A stretch of 28,836 bases of DNA from JBDIAR01 sp039812545 (GTDB lineage Bacteria > Actinomycetota > Actinomycetes > Actinomycetales > Dermatophilaceae). Below are positions 22,367-28,836 of this stretch, one piece after another. The stretch spans positions 1-28,836 of the forward strand of contig JBDIAR010000016.1 in assembly GCA_039812545.1 (NCBI GenBank), in the 5' to 3' direction. Every line of letters starts with the position of its first letter. Position 1 is the stretch's first letter. Under the pieces are notes generated by a model. That model was not told where the DNA came from. It was given only the letters and a program-made list of their open reading frames with translations, and searched no databases. Both the position numbers and the translations under genes were made by a program.

Positions 22367-22930
22367 TCAGCGCCTGGTCTCGTACCGGGTGAGCAGTACC
22401 CCGCCGGGAAAGGCCCGGGTCTCCAGCAGGTTCAGGTTCACCCAATGATCGAGAGCGGTGAAGAACGGCATACCCCCACCCAGGATGACCGGATGCGTGA
22501 CGATCACGTACTCGTCGATCAGGCCGGCCCGCACGGCCGCCGCGGCCAGAGTGGCGCCCGCGATGTCCAGCCGGCCGCCGTCCTCGGCCCTGAGCCGGGC
22601 GATCTCGGTGACCGCGTCACCGGTGACCAGACGGGTGTTCCAGTCGACCGCGCGGACCGTCGAGGAGAACACGATCTTGGGCATGTCCCGCCAGCGACTG
22701 GCGAACTCGATCTGCGCCGGTGTGACGCCGGGCTGTCGATCTGCGGTCGGCCAATGGGAACTCATCGTCTCCCACAGTCTGCGTCCGTACAACGCCACGC
22801 CCGTCGACGCCACCCGGTCCGACCACCACTGGAACAACTCGTCATTCGGCGCGCTCCAGCCGAGGTCGTCGCCCGGCGCGGCGACATAACCGTCCAGGCT
22901 CACGTTCATGCCGTAGGTCAGATTGCCCAT
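22367..22930 (-). CDS. Dihydrofolate-reductase-like (RibD C-terminal domain) protein
   Basis: The ATG at 22930 follows GGGAGAGG by seven bases. The 187-residue protein begins MGNLTYGMNVSLDGYVAAPG, the standard opening of the RibD_C/DHFR-like family. It continues with VALYGRRLWETMSSHW and KIVFSSTV, then DIAGATLAAAAVRAGLIDEY (an NADPH-binding-type GG/GA turn) and IVTHPVILGGGMPFF near the end. These stand-alone proteins bind NADPH; the substrate of most is unknown, and riboflavin or folate synthesis should not be assumed since no rib or fol genes are near. It is transcribed in the same direction as the genes upstream of it, but the gap of 120 bases and its own ribosome-binding site suggest a separate unit. 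Confidence 0.9.
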   Translation of the reverse strand: MGNLTYGMNVSLDGYVAAPGDDLGWSAPNDELFQWWSDRVASTGVALYGRRLWETMSSHWPTADRQPGVTPAQIEFASRWRDMPKIVFSSTVRAVDWNTRLVTGDAVTEIARLRAEDGGRLDIAGATLAAAAVRAGLIDEYVIVTHPVILGGGMPFFTALDHWVNLNLLETRAFPGGVLLTRYETRR

Positions 22931-22976
22931 GTACCAGCCTCTCCCGAGTCGGTATGCGATGTACAGCCACGCCCGC

Positions 22977-23012
22977 GGCCATGCTCCCGGTCATACTCCC
23001 GGCCATACCCGC
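22977..23012. repeat. Three tandem imperfect 12-bp repeats
   Basis: GGCCATGCTCCC (22977-22988), GGTCATACTCCC (22989-23000) and GGCCATACCCGC (23001-23012) lie head to tail, 47 bases upstream of the DHFR-like gene start. They could be regulator half sites or slippage copies. No gene of my list covers them. Confidence 0.6.
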
Positions 23013-23050
23013 GCACACCGCCGTCCGGGCCGGGGCGGCAGGAGGGCGCC

Positions 23051-24295
23051 TCACAGGAAGGCGTACCCCTCGCCGCGGTAGGTCGGCACGGTCGCGATGA
23101 CCGCTCCGCCGCAGACGACGTGCAGCTCGTTGACCCGCTCACACAGCTCGCCGGCCTTGGCGTGGCGGAACCACACCCGGTCCCCGACGCGCAGGGCGCC
23201 GGCACCGGGCCCGGTGAGCGGCGTCTGGGCCTCACCGGCTCCCTCCATCCCCGTCAGCCGCAGGCCCGGCGGCCACACCGGTGTCGGCAATCGGTCGCGG
23301 CCGGCCGCGCCACTGGCGACCCAGCCGCCGCCGAGGACCGTGGCCATCCCCGGCGCGGGTCGGCGCACGACCGAGGTGACGAACCAGGCCGCCGGCATCG
23401 GCCGGAATCCGCGATAACCGTCGAACAGCGTCGGGCAGTAAAGCCCCGATCCCGCCGCGACCTCGGTGACGGCGTCCTCGGCCACGGTCGATTCGATGCT
23501 GCCCGTCCCGCCGCCGTTGACGAACTCCAGGTCGGCGACCGCGCGCACCGCCGCGACCGCAGCCGCCCGCCGCTCGCGCAGTTCCGCCGCCGAACGGGCC
23601 TGCATGGCCCGCACCGCAATCTTGGTGGCCGGCGAGCCGGCGTCGTCACCGACGCCCGCGATCTGCCCCTCGTATGCCATCAGCCCGACGAGCCTGAACC
23701 GTGGGCGTCGCACGATCTGCGACGCAAACCGCGCCGCGTCCTCGGGGGAGTGCAGCGGCGAGCGCCGCGTCCCCAGGTGCATCCGGCCGTCGAGCAGCCG
23801 CAGTGACGCGTCCAGGTCAAGGCACACGCGGATCGTCGAACCGCCTTGTGCCGCAACGTCTTCGATCACGTCGAGCTGCTCTGGCGAGTCCACCATGAGG
23901 GTCACCCGGGCCGCGAGTTCGGGATCCGCGCAGAGGCGTGCCAGGGCGCCGCGGTCGACCGTGGGATAGCCGACGACGACGTCGCGACAACCTCGCGCAA
24001 GCAGCAACGCCTCGGGCAGCGTCAACGCCAGAATCCCCCGGAACCCGGCCAAGCCGAGCACCGCGTCGCTCACCGCCCGGCACCGCACCGACTTCGTGGC
24101 CACCCGCACCGACTTGCCGGCCGCCCGCCGCACCAGCGAATCAGCATTCGCCCGTAGGGCGCCCGCGTCCACCACCGCGAACGGCGTCGCCAGGTGCGCC
24201 GTCGCGGCGGCGAGTGCCGCGAACCCCTCCCCGGGTCCCGGCTCAATCGCCGCCAGGTCCAACGCCGGAGCCGCGCCCCCCGCAAACCCAGTCAT
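23051..24295 (-). CDS. Alanine-racemase-fold PLP enzyme (amino-acid deaminase/aldolase family)
   Basis: The 414-residue protein starts at the ATG at 24295, overlapping the upstream oxidoreductase stop (ATGA). Near its N-terminus TPFAVVDAGALRANADSLVR leads into VRVATKSVR with K68 as the probable PLP-binding lysine, as in alanine racemase and D-threonine aldolase N-terminal barrels. Further blocks are GLMAYEGQIAGVGDD and FVNGGGTGSIES, which in this fold hold the PLP phosphate. The C-terminal VGDRVWFRHAKAGELCERVN, then VPTYRGEGYAFL, fits the D-serine dehydratase-like domain. The exact reaction (aldolase, dehydratase or racemase) cannot be told. Pairing with a lactone-oxidase-like flavoenzyme is, from memory, recurrent in actinobacteria, but no pathway is established that I know of. 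Confidence 0.85.
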   Translation of the reverse strand: MTGFAGGAAPALDLAAIEPGPGEGFAALAAATAHLATPFAVVDAGALRANADSLVRRAAGKSVRVATKSVRCRAVSDAVLGLAGFRGILALTLPEALLLARGCRDVVVGYPTVDRGALARLCADPELAARVTLMVDSPEQLDVIEDVAAQGGSTIRVCLDLDASLRLLDGRMHLGTRRSPLHSPEDAARFASQIVRRPRFRLVGLMAYEGQIAGVGDDAGSPATKIAVRAMQARSAAELRERRAAAVAAVRAVADLEFVNGGGTGSIESTVAEDAVTEVAAGSGLYCPTLFDGYRGFRPMPAAWFVTSVVRRPAPGMATVLGGGWVASGAAGRDRLPTPVWPPGLRLTGMEGAGEAQTPLTGPGAGALRVGDRVWFRHAKAGELCERVNELHVVCGGAVIATVPTYRGEGYAFL

Positions 24296-25569
24296 CCGAA
24301 GACCCGCCTGACATGGGCATTGGCGAACACCCCGTCGGGATCCAACCGGGCTCGCACCTCTTGGAATGCGTCCCACTGCGGGTACAACGGCCGCAGCGCC
24401 GCCGCGTCCAAGGTATGCCGTTTGCCCCAGTGCGGCCGAGCGCCGTACTCGGCGGCCACGGTCTCGACGGCGCCGAAGAACCCCTCCCACGGCATACCGG
24501 CATACATGTGACAGGCCAGGTACGTCGTGTCTCGGCCGAACGACGGACTCAGCATCGACTCGGTGTCGGCGGCCGTGACCCGGACCTCGATGGGGAAGTT
24601 GACGGCAAACCCGCCTCGCTCGACGAGCCGCAACAGTTCCGACAGCGCCGTCATCCCGGCCTCCCGCGGGAAGGCCCACTCGGTCTCGGTGAACCGCACC
24701 ATGCGGGGACTGGAGAAGACCTTGTGCCCCACGTTGACCTTCTCCGACGAGCCGGCCAACGCGGTGACCACCCGGTTGAGTCGGGGGATGGCGGCGGGGA
24801 GCCGGCGCCCGGTGCGAGACACCAGGTCGAGGACGCGGTTCTCCAGCACCACCTCCTCGAGGTAGGCGCGCCGCTCGCTCCGGGGCCGCACCGGTTCGTC
24901 GGTCCGGTTGAGTTCCTTGGTCAACGCCTCGCGGGCGTGCGGGAACACGAAGAACTCGAAGTGGTCGTTGTCCTCGGCTCGTTCGTCGAATTCGGCGATC
25001 GCCCGCGCCAGCGGCACGCGACCCCGGCGTTCGTGCAGCCGGAACGCCGGCACCGTCCGCAGCGTGTATGCCGTGACGACACCGAGCGCTCCGACGCTCA
25101 CCCGCCCGGCGCGTAAGTCATTGTCGCGCAACTCGATCACGCTGCCGTCGGCGGTGACGAGCTCCATCGACTCGACGACGGTCGCCAGATTGCCGAACCG
25201 CGCTCCCGTCCCGTGGGTCCCCGTCGAGATCGCGCCGGCCAGGCTCTGGACGTTGATATCGCCGAGATTGGGCATCGCGAGGCCGACCGCGTCCAACTCC
25301 GCGTTGAGGTCGAATAGCCGGGTGCCCGCCGCGACTCGGACGAGTCCGGACTGCGGGTCGGCGTCACGTATGCCGGTCAGCCGGTCGAGGCTGATGAGGG
25401 TCCCGTCGGTCACAACGTTGTCGCCGAACGAATGGCCGGCGCCGACGACGCGCACCACCTCGCCGCGGCCCGCGGCGGCCCGCACGCAGTCCCCGACGTC
25501 CTCCACCGACGCCGGTGTCACGCGCGTCGCCGGAGTGCACGTCTGGTCACCGGTCCAGTTACGCCACAC
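24292..25569 (-). CDS. D-arabinono-1,4-lactone oxidase-like FAD-linked oxidoreductase
   Basis: I chose the GTG at 25569. It follows GAGGAGAGG by six bases and gives the family start VWRNWTGDQTCTP; a GTG at 25608 is possible but lacks as good a site. The 425-residue protein has an FAD_binding_4 domain with VVRVVGAGHSFGDNV, where H46 is the residue that binds FAD covalently in related lactone oxidases, and the AISTGTHGTGARFGNLATVV block. An ALO C-terminal domain follows, with ARPHWGKRHTLDA and a closing DAFQEVRARLDPDGVFANAH. Such enzymes oxidise aldono-lactones or sugar alcohols, with oxygen or another acceptor. It leads a two-gene operon with the PLP enzyme and is divergent from the DUF2786 gene at 25744. 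The substrate is unknown. Confidence 0.88.
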   Translation of the reverse strand: MWRNWTGDQTCTPATRVTPASVEDVGDCVRAAAGRGEVVRVVGAGHSFGDNVVTDGTLISLDRLTGIRDADPQSGLVRVAAGTRLFDLNAELDAVGLAMPNLGDINVQSLAGAISTGTHGTGARFGNLATVVESMELVTADGSVIELRDNDLRAGRVSVGALGVVTAYTLRTVPAFRLHERRGRVPLARAIAEFDERAEDNDHFEFFVFPHAREALTKELNRTDEPVRPRSERRAYLEEVVLENRVLDLVSRTGRRLPAAIPRLNRVVTALAGSSEKVNVGHKVFSSPRMVRFTETEWAFPREAGMTALSELLRLVERGGFAVNFPIEVRVTAADTESMLSPSFGRDTTYLACHMYAGMPWEGFFGAVETVAAEYGARPHWGKRHTLDAAALRPLYPQWDAFQEVRARLDPDGVFANAHVRRVFG

Positions 25570-25743
25570 GGGGATCCTCTCCTCTGCTGCATCGGGCGTT
25601 CGAGTCACCTTATGCTCGCGCCAACGGTGCGCACGCATTCTCGTGTCGCCGCGAGTACTCCTGCGACGCGGCGTGGCAGAGTGCAGGCAGAGGGATCGAC
25701 GAGACGTCACGGGAATCTGCCGGAATCGAGCGGGGAACGGACC

Positions 25744-27195
25744 ATGGGCCGCAACAATCAGGCGCGTCGTGCGGCGAAGGCCAAGGAACGACGCGCGCGA
25801 CGCAGCGCCGCCGCGGGACAGTTCGGCGGGAGTCCTTCGGGGACGACGTCGGAGTGGACTTTCGCAGGCGCAGGCGCAGGCGCTCGCACGATCCCTCCGC
25901 CACCGCTATCCAAGGCCGACCGACTGCGCGAGGCGATCGGCGAGGAGATCAGCGAGGCGCTGGACCGGCTCGACTCGCGGTCCGGTTATGGCGCCGACCG
26001 GGCGATCGCCAAGGTGCTGACCCGTATGCATGTCCCCGCGGAGCGGCGGCTGCTCGTCGACCACCTGCGCGCCCTGTTGCGGATCTGCGTCGAGTCATCC
26101 TGGGAGCTGGGGTGGCAGCCCGCCGATCTGCACCGCATCGTCGGACGTCGGGTCGGCGCGGTGGGCCAACTGGTCGTCGCCGACGAGATCGCCGACCAGC
26201 TGCGGACCTTTGACGTCGCCACCCTCGCGCCGCGGTGGCCCGGACAGTTGCGCGAGATCGGTGCCTCGGTCTGGTGGCCCGCGGATACCGATCCGTTGAG
26301 CGCTCGCGCCGTTGATCTGCCCGAGGGGTTCGAGGCCGTCGTGGCCGCCGCCCTGCGCCTCGTCGTCGTTCTCGGCGGGCTGCCACGGATCGAGCGGCTC
26401 GACCCGCTGCCGGGCGCCGCGCCGGTAACCCCGCGACCCGTCGGTCCGGACGTCGACGAACGCATCCTGGCCCGCGTCCGCGCCCTGCTCGCCAAGGCGG
26501 AGTCGACGCCGTATGAGGCGGAGGCCGAGACGTTCACCGCGGGAGCCCAGGCCCTGATGGCCCGGCACAGCATCGACGCCGCAATGCTGGCGAGCCGCGC
26601 CTCGGCCCCTTCGGGAGGACCCACCGGGCGGCGCATCGGGATCGACCGCCCGTACGAGGCGCCCAAGGTCGCCCTGCTCGACGCCGTCGCGACGGCCAAC
26701 CGGTGCCGGACGGTGTGGAGCAGTGCGCTGGGTTTCGTCACCGTTGTGGGACATGAAACGGACCTGGTCGCCACCGAAACGATCTTCACCTCACTGCTGT
26801 TGCAGGCCACCGGGGCGATGACCCGGGAGAGTGCCGTGGCGGTGCGCGAGCGGTCCCGCACCCGGGCATTCCGCTCGTCCTTCCTCACCGCGTTCGCCCA
26901 ACACATCGGGGAGCGGCTGTGTGAGGCGACCCGGCAGGCGACCGACGAGGCGGTGGCTCAGGAGCAGGGCGAGCGGCGACAAGCGGCCGATCGACGGGCG
27001 ATCAGCGGTGTGCTGCAAGTGCTGGATCGGCGAGCGGCCGGTGTCGACGACGCCGTTGCGGCGATGTTCCCCGAACTTGTGCACAAGACCCTTCCGGCGG
27101 TGCGCAGCGCGGAGGGCTGGGCGGCCGGCTCGCTGGCCGCTCAGCAGGCGAGCCTGTTCGGCCCCTCCTCGGTCCTGGAGGGACAGGGCCCATGA
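25744..27195 (+). CDS. Long DUF2786 domain-containing protein
   Basis: The ATG at 25744 follows GGGGAACGGA by three bases. The 483-residue protein has a very basic N-terminus (RNNQARRAAKAKERRARRSA) that may bind nucleic acid, a linker with AGAGAGA, and about 200 residues of helical sequence of unknown type. A DUF2786 module lies near 240-285 (RVRALLAKAESTPYEAEAET, then AGAQALMARHSIDAAML). Its last 200 residues resemble the shorter DUF2786 protein at 1907, including a matching FLTAFAQHIGERLCEATRQA segment. The function of the domain is unknown. It overlaps the acetyltransferase gene by four bases, so the two are co-translated. The ATG choice is supported by the ribosome-binding site and the basic start; upstream frames are shadows. 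Confidence 0.82.
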   Translation: MGRNNQARRAAKAKERRARRSAAAGQFGGSPSGTTSEWTFAGAGAGARTIPPPPLSKADRLREAIGEEISEALDRLDSRSGYGADRAIAKVLTRMHVPAERRLLVDHLRALLRICVESSWELGWQPADLHRIVGRRVGAVGQLVVADEIADQLRTFDVATLAPRWPGQLREIGASVWWPADTDPLSARAVDLPEGFEAVVAAALRLVVVLGGLPRIERLDPLPGAAPVTPRPVGPDVDERILARVRALLAKAESTPYEAEAETFTAGAQALMARHSIDAAMLASRASAPSGGPTGRRIGIDRPYEAPKVALLDAVATANRCRTVWSSALGFVTVVGHETDLVATETIFTSLLLQATGAMTRESAVAVRERSRTRAFRSSFLTAFAQHIGERLCEATRQATDEAVAQEQGERRQAADRRAISGVLQVLDRRAAGVDDAVAAMFPELVHKTLPAVRSAEGWAAGSLAAQQASLFGPSSVLEGQGP

Positions 27196-28241
27196 TCGAT
27201 CCGAGCGGTCGGGACGGGGTGCGCGAACCATTCCGGATCGTGACCCCACGGCTCGTCCTGCGCTTCGTCCGCGACGACGACGTGGCGCCACTCACGGCAT
27301 ACCGGAACGACCCTCGGGTCGCGGCCCTGCAGGACTGGGACCTGCCCTACCCCGAGGCCCGAGCCCGCGAACTCGTGGCCAAACACGCCGGGCTCACCGA
27401 TCTGCAGCCCGGACGCAGGCACCAGATCGCCATCGAGCTCAACGGACACCTGGTGGGTGATGTGTATGCCGGTCTCGACGAGCACTGCGGCGTCGCCGAC
27501 ATCGGGTTCAGCCTGACCCCCGCCGCTCAGGGTCGCGGGATCGCCCACGAGGCGGTGAGCGCGGTCATCGACCACCTCGTCGAGCGGCTCGGCGTTCACC
27601 GCGTTGCCGCCGAACTGTCCCCGCAGAACGGACCGTCCGAGCGGCTGCTGGAACGGCTCGGGATGACCTTCGAGTCCCTCACGGCTCGTTCGTTCTGGTG
27701 CCGGGGTGCGTGGGACGACAGCCTCACGTATGCCATAACGTCCGACCAGTGGCGCGCCTGGCGAGACCGGCCGCGCACCCCACCGGCCGCGGTCCGACTG
27801 GTCGAGATCACTGAGGCCAATCGTTGGACCTACGCCGGTTTGCGCGTCCACCGTTCGCAGGAGCGTTTCGTCACCGGTGTCCAGGACTCGTATGCCGATG
27901 CCTACTTCCCGGGTCTCTGGCGCGGTATGCCGTTGGTTGCCGTATTGCGCGGTATCGAGGCCGACGGCGAACCGGTCGGCTTCCTCATGTACTCCGACTT
28001 CCGTGCCGACGATCGTCCCTACCTGTGGCGCTTCCTGATCGACCGGCGTCACCAGGGCCGCGGCATCGGGCGTAGGGCCCTGGTCGCCTGGTTCGAGGCG
28101 ATGCGAGCCGTCGGCCACACCGAACTCGAGACCAGTTGGGTGCCGGGCCCGGGCGGTCCCGAACCCTTCTACCTGGCCGCCGGTTTCGTGCCGACGGGCG
28201 AGGTCGACGACGGCGAGACCGTCGCCCGGCTGCGGCCCTGA
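27192..28241 (+). CDS. Tandem GNAT-domain N-acetyltransferase
   Basis: The 349-residue protein holds two GNAT domains in a row. Domain 1 (about residues 14-175) opens RIVTPRLVLRFVRDDDVAPL, typical of RimJ/RimL-like enzymes, and has the acetyl-CoA loop QGRGIAHEAV near 114. Domain 2 (about 205-345) begins VRLVEITEANRWTYAGLRVH and has the loop RRHQGRGIGRRALVAWF near 288, followed by GPGGPEPFYLAAGFVPTGEV. Both acetyl-CoA signatures (Q-x-x-G-x-G/A) are intact, so both may be active. Substrates are unknown; RimJ-type domains modify protein N-termini or small amines. The ATG overlaps the stop of the DUF2786 gene upstream (ATGA). Confidence 0.88.
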   Translation: MIDPSGRDGVREPFRIVTPRLVLRFVRDDDVAPLTAYRNDPRVAALQDWDLPYPEARARELVAKHAGLTDLQPGRRHQIAIELNGHLVGDVYAGLDEHCGVADIGFSLTPAAQGRGIAHEAVSAVIDHLVERLGVHRVAAELSPQNGPSERLLERLGMTFESLTARSFWCRGAWDDSLTYAITSDQWRAWRDRPRTPPAAVRLVEITEANRWTYAGLRVHRSQERFVTGVQDSYADAYFPGLWRGMPLVAVLRGIEADGEPVGFLMYSDFRADDRPYLWRFLIDRRHQGRGIGRRALVAWFEAMRAVGHTELETSWVPGPGGPEPFYLAAGFVPTGEVDDGETVARLRP

Positions 28242-28296
28242 GCGGCGCCGGGAACCGGCATACGCCTCGAACTTGACGGCACCGGACTCGCACTGT

Positions 28297-28332
28297 TCGA
28301 CAACGGACTCCGCCCGGGCGTAGCGTCGAATA
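28297..28332 (+). promoter_or_regulatory. Promoter of a probable leaderless gene
   Basis: TCGACA (28297-28302, five of six matches to TTGACA), an 18-base spacer and TAGCGT (28321-28326, TANNNT) are followed by six bases and the ATG at 28333. Of the leaderless candidates in this window this one and the vapB promoter at 914-947 have the best -35/-10 pairs. A TTGACG at 28272 is too far upstream to pair. Confidence 0.5.
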
Positions 28333-28689
28333 ATGGCCGAGTTCGGGATCGATGGTGGGCAGCTCGTCGTCCGGCTGTCCACGATGGAGAAGGTCGAAGC
28401 GGTGCACGGTGACGTGTCCGTCCCGCTGAGCGCCGTGCGCTCCGTCATGGTGAGCGATCCCGCGATCGACGCCGTGCACGGGTGGCGGGTCGGCACCGGC
28501 ATACCGGGTCTCGTCGCCGTCGGCACCTTCCGGTGGGACGGCAAGGTGACCTTGGCCGTCTGCAATGGCCGCGCTCCCGGCGTCGTCGTCGACCTGGACG
28601 GCGAACGACTGGACCGCTTGGTCGTCGTGACCGAGGACCCTGCGGCGGACGTCGACCGGATCAGGCGCGCCGCCCACCTCGGCGCGTAA
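28333..28689 (+). CDS. Small conserved hypothetical protein (possible PH-like fold)
   Basis: The 118-residue protein begins MAEFGIDGGQLVVRLSTMEK and alternates short strands, with VPLSAVRSVMVSDPAIDAVH and GTGIPGLVAVGTFRWDGKVT, then a C-terminal helix (DVDRIRRAAHL). The pattern of about seven strands and one helix suggests a PH-like or similar beta-rich fold, but I cannot name a function. It is soluble by composition, and the GTGIPG loop looks conserved in actinobacterial relatives I recall. Upstream lies its own promoter; downstream it meets a convergent partial ORF that overlaps its last 29 bases. The start is supported by the leaderless promoter geometry. Confidence 0.8.
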   Translation: MAEFGIDGGQLVVRLSTMEKVEAVHGDVSVPLSAVRSVMVSDPAIDAVHGWRVGTGIPGLVAVGTFRWDGKVTLAVCNGRAPGVVVDLDGERLDRLVVVTEDPAADVDRIRRAAHLGA

Positions 28690-28836
28690 GCACTTCCAGC
28701 GCTGGAGCGGGCGCCCCCGTGAGTCCCGCGTCCGACCTCTCCTGGTTAGCGAACGGGATCTGGTCTACGTCGAACTTCGCGATAACGCGCTGGAGTGCCG
28801 ACAGAAGCGCCGCGTCGAACTCTGCCTCCTGTAGCG
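28661..28836 (-). CDS. Unidentified ORF, 3' end only (cut by window edge)
   Basis: A minus-strand frame is open from the right edge to a TGA at 28661-28663 and reads LQEAEFDAALLSALQRVIAK, then FDVDQIPFANQERSDAGLTG, ending in a Pro/Ala- and Arg-rich tail. I recognise no family. Third positions include several A/T (CTT, GTA, GTT, GCT), so codon use differs somewhat from the neighbours. It overlaps the convergent hypothetical gene by 29 bases, which lowers confidence. It may be a chance frame or the tail of a real gene continuing outside the window. Confidence 0.35.
   Translation of the reverse strand, partial: LQEAEFDAALLSALQRVIAKFDVDQIPFANQERSDAGLTGAPAPALEVLTRRGGRRA

Noticed and set aside
1..28836. 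CRISPR array, tRNA, rRNA, intact transposase or phage integrase.
   Set aside because: No regularly spaced identical repeats with unique spacers, no tRNA- or rRNA-like segment and no DDE or tyrosine/serine recombinase signature was seen on either strand.

Overview
The window comes from a high-GC actinobacterium. Support: roughly 70% GC by eye, strong G/C preference at third codon positions, many GTG/TTG starts, several apparently leaderless genes (a TANNNT -10 box 6-7 nt before the start codon), and families typical of Actinomycetota (VapBC pairs, DUF2786 and TIGR04338-like proteins, lactone-oxidase-like flavoenzymes). A Micrococcales member such as an Intrasporangiaceae relative is my guess; no rRNA or other taxonomic marker is present. 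I see no tRNA, rRNA, CRISPR array, intact transposase, integrase or phage gene.

Layout. 1-1840: tail of a VOC protein, a vapBC pair, and a two-gene unit ending in an AbiEii-like nucleotidyltransferase. 1907-3242: a DUF2786 protein followed by an HEIAH metallohydrolase. 3458-8272: a four-gene BMP-type ABC importer (lipoprotein, double ATPase, two permeases) with a very stable 19-bp hairpin at the lipoprotein/ATPase junction. 8343-11912: an accessory stretch with vapBC, a frameshifted vapC, a broken VOC gene, a phased 23-bp repeat array, an AAA/DUF4143 ATPase and a third intact vapBC. 11960-13708: divergent TetR regulator and quinone-reductase-like MDR enzyme with a two-site operator between them. 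13761-15370: a DHA2 drug exporter that has lost its N-terminus, abutting an unrelated small ORF. 15422-22235: a complete type I Wadjet operon (jetABCD, minus strand). 22367-25569: a RibD/DHFR-like protein, an alanine-racemase-fold PLP enzyme and a lactone-oxidase-like flavoenzyme (minus strand). 25744-28241: a second, longer DUF2786 protein overlapping a tandem GNAT acetyltransferase. 28333-28836: a small conserved hypothetical and a partial gene at the edge.

How the parts work together. The Wadjet operon is the clear system: JetA (kleisin-like), JetB (KITE-like) and JetC (SMC-like) form a DNA-extruding complex and JetD is the nuclease that cuts small circular DNA. All ATPase and nuclease motifs I can check are present, so it looks functional. 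Around it lie three intact VapBC modules, a decayed one, an AbiEii-like module and broken genes, so much of the window resembles a defence/toxin-antitoxin-rich accessory region set among metabolic genes.

The most unusual signal belongs to no gene. The 7-mer GTATGCC/GGCATAC occurs about 48 times on both strands, in all three reading frames and between genes, against about three expected from base composition.
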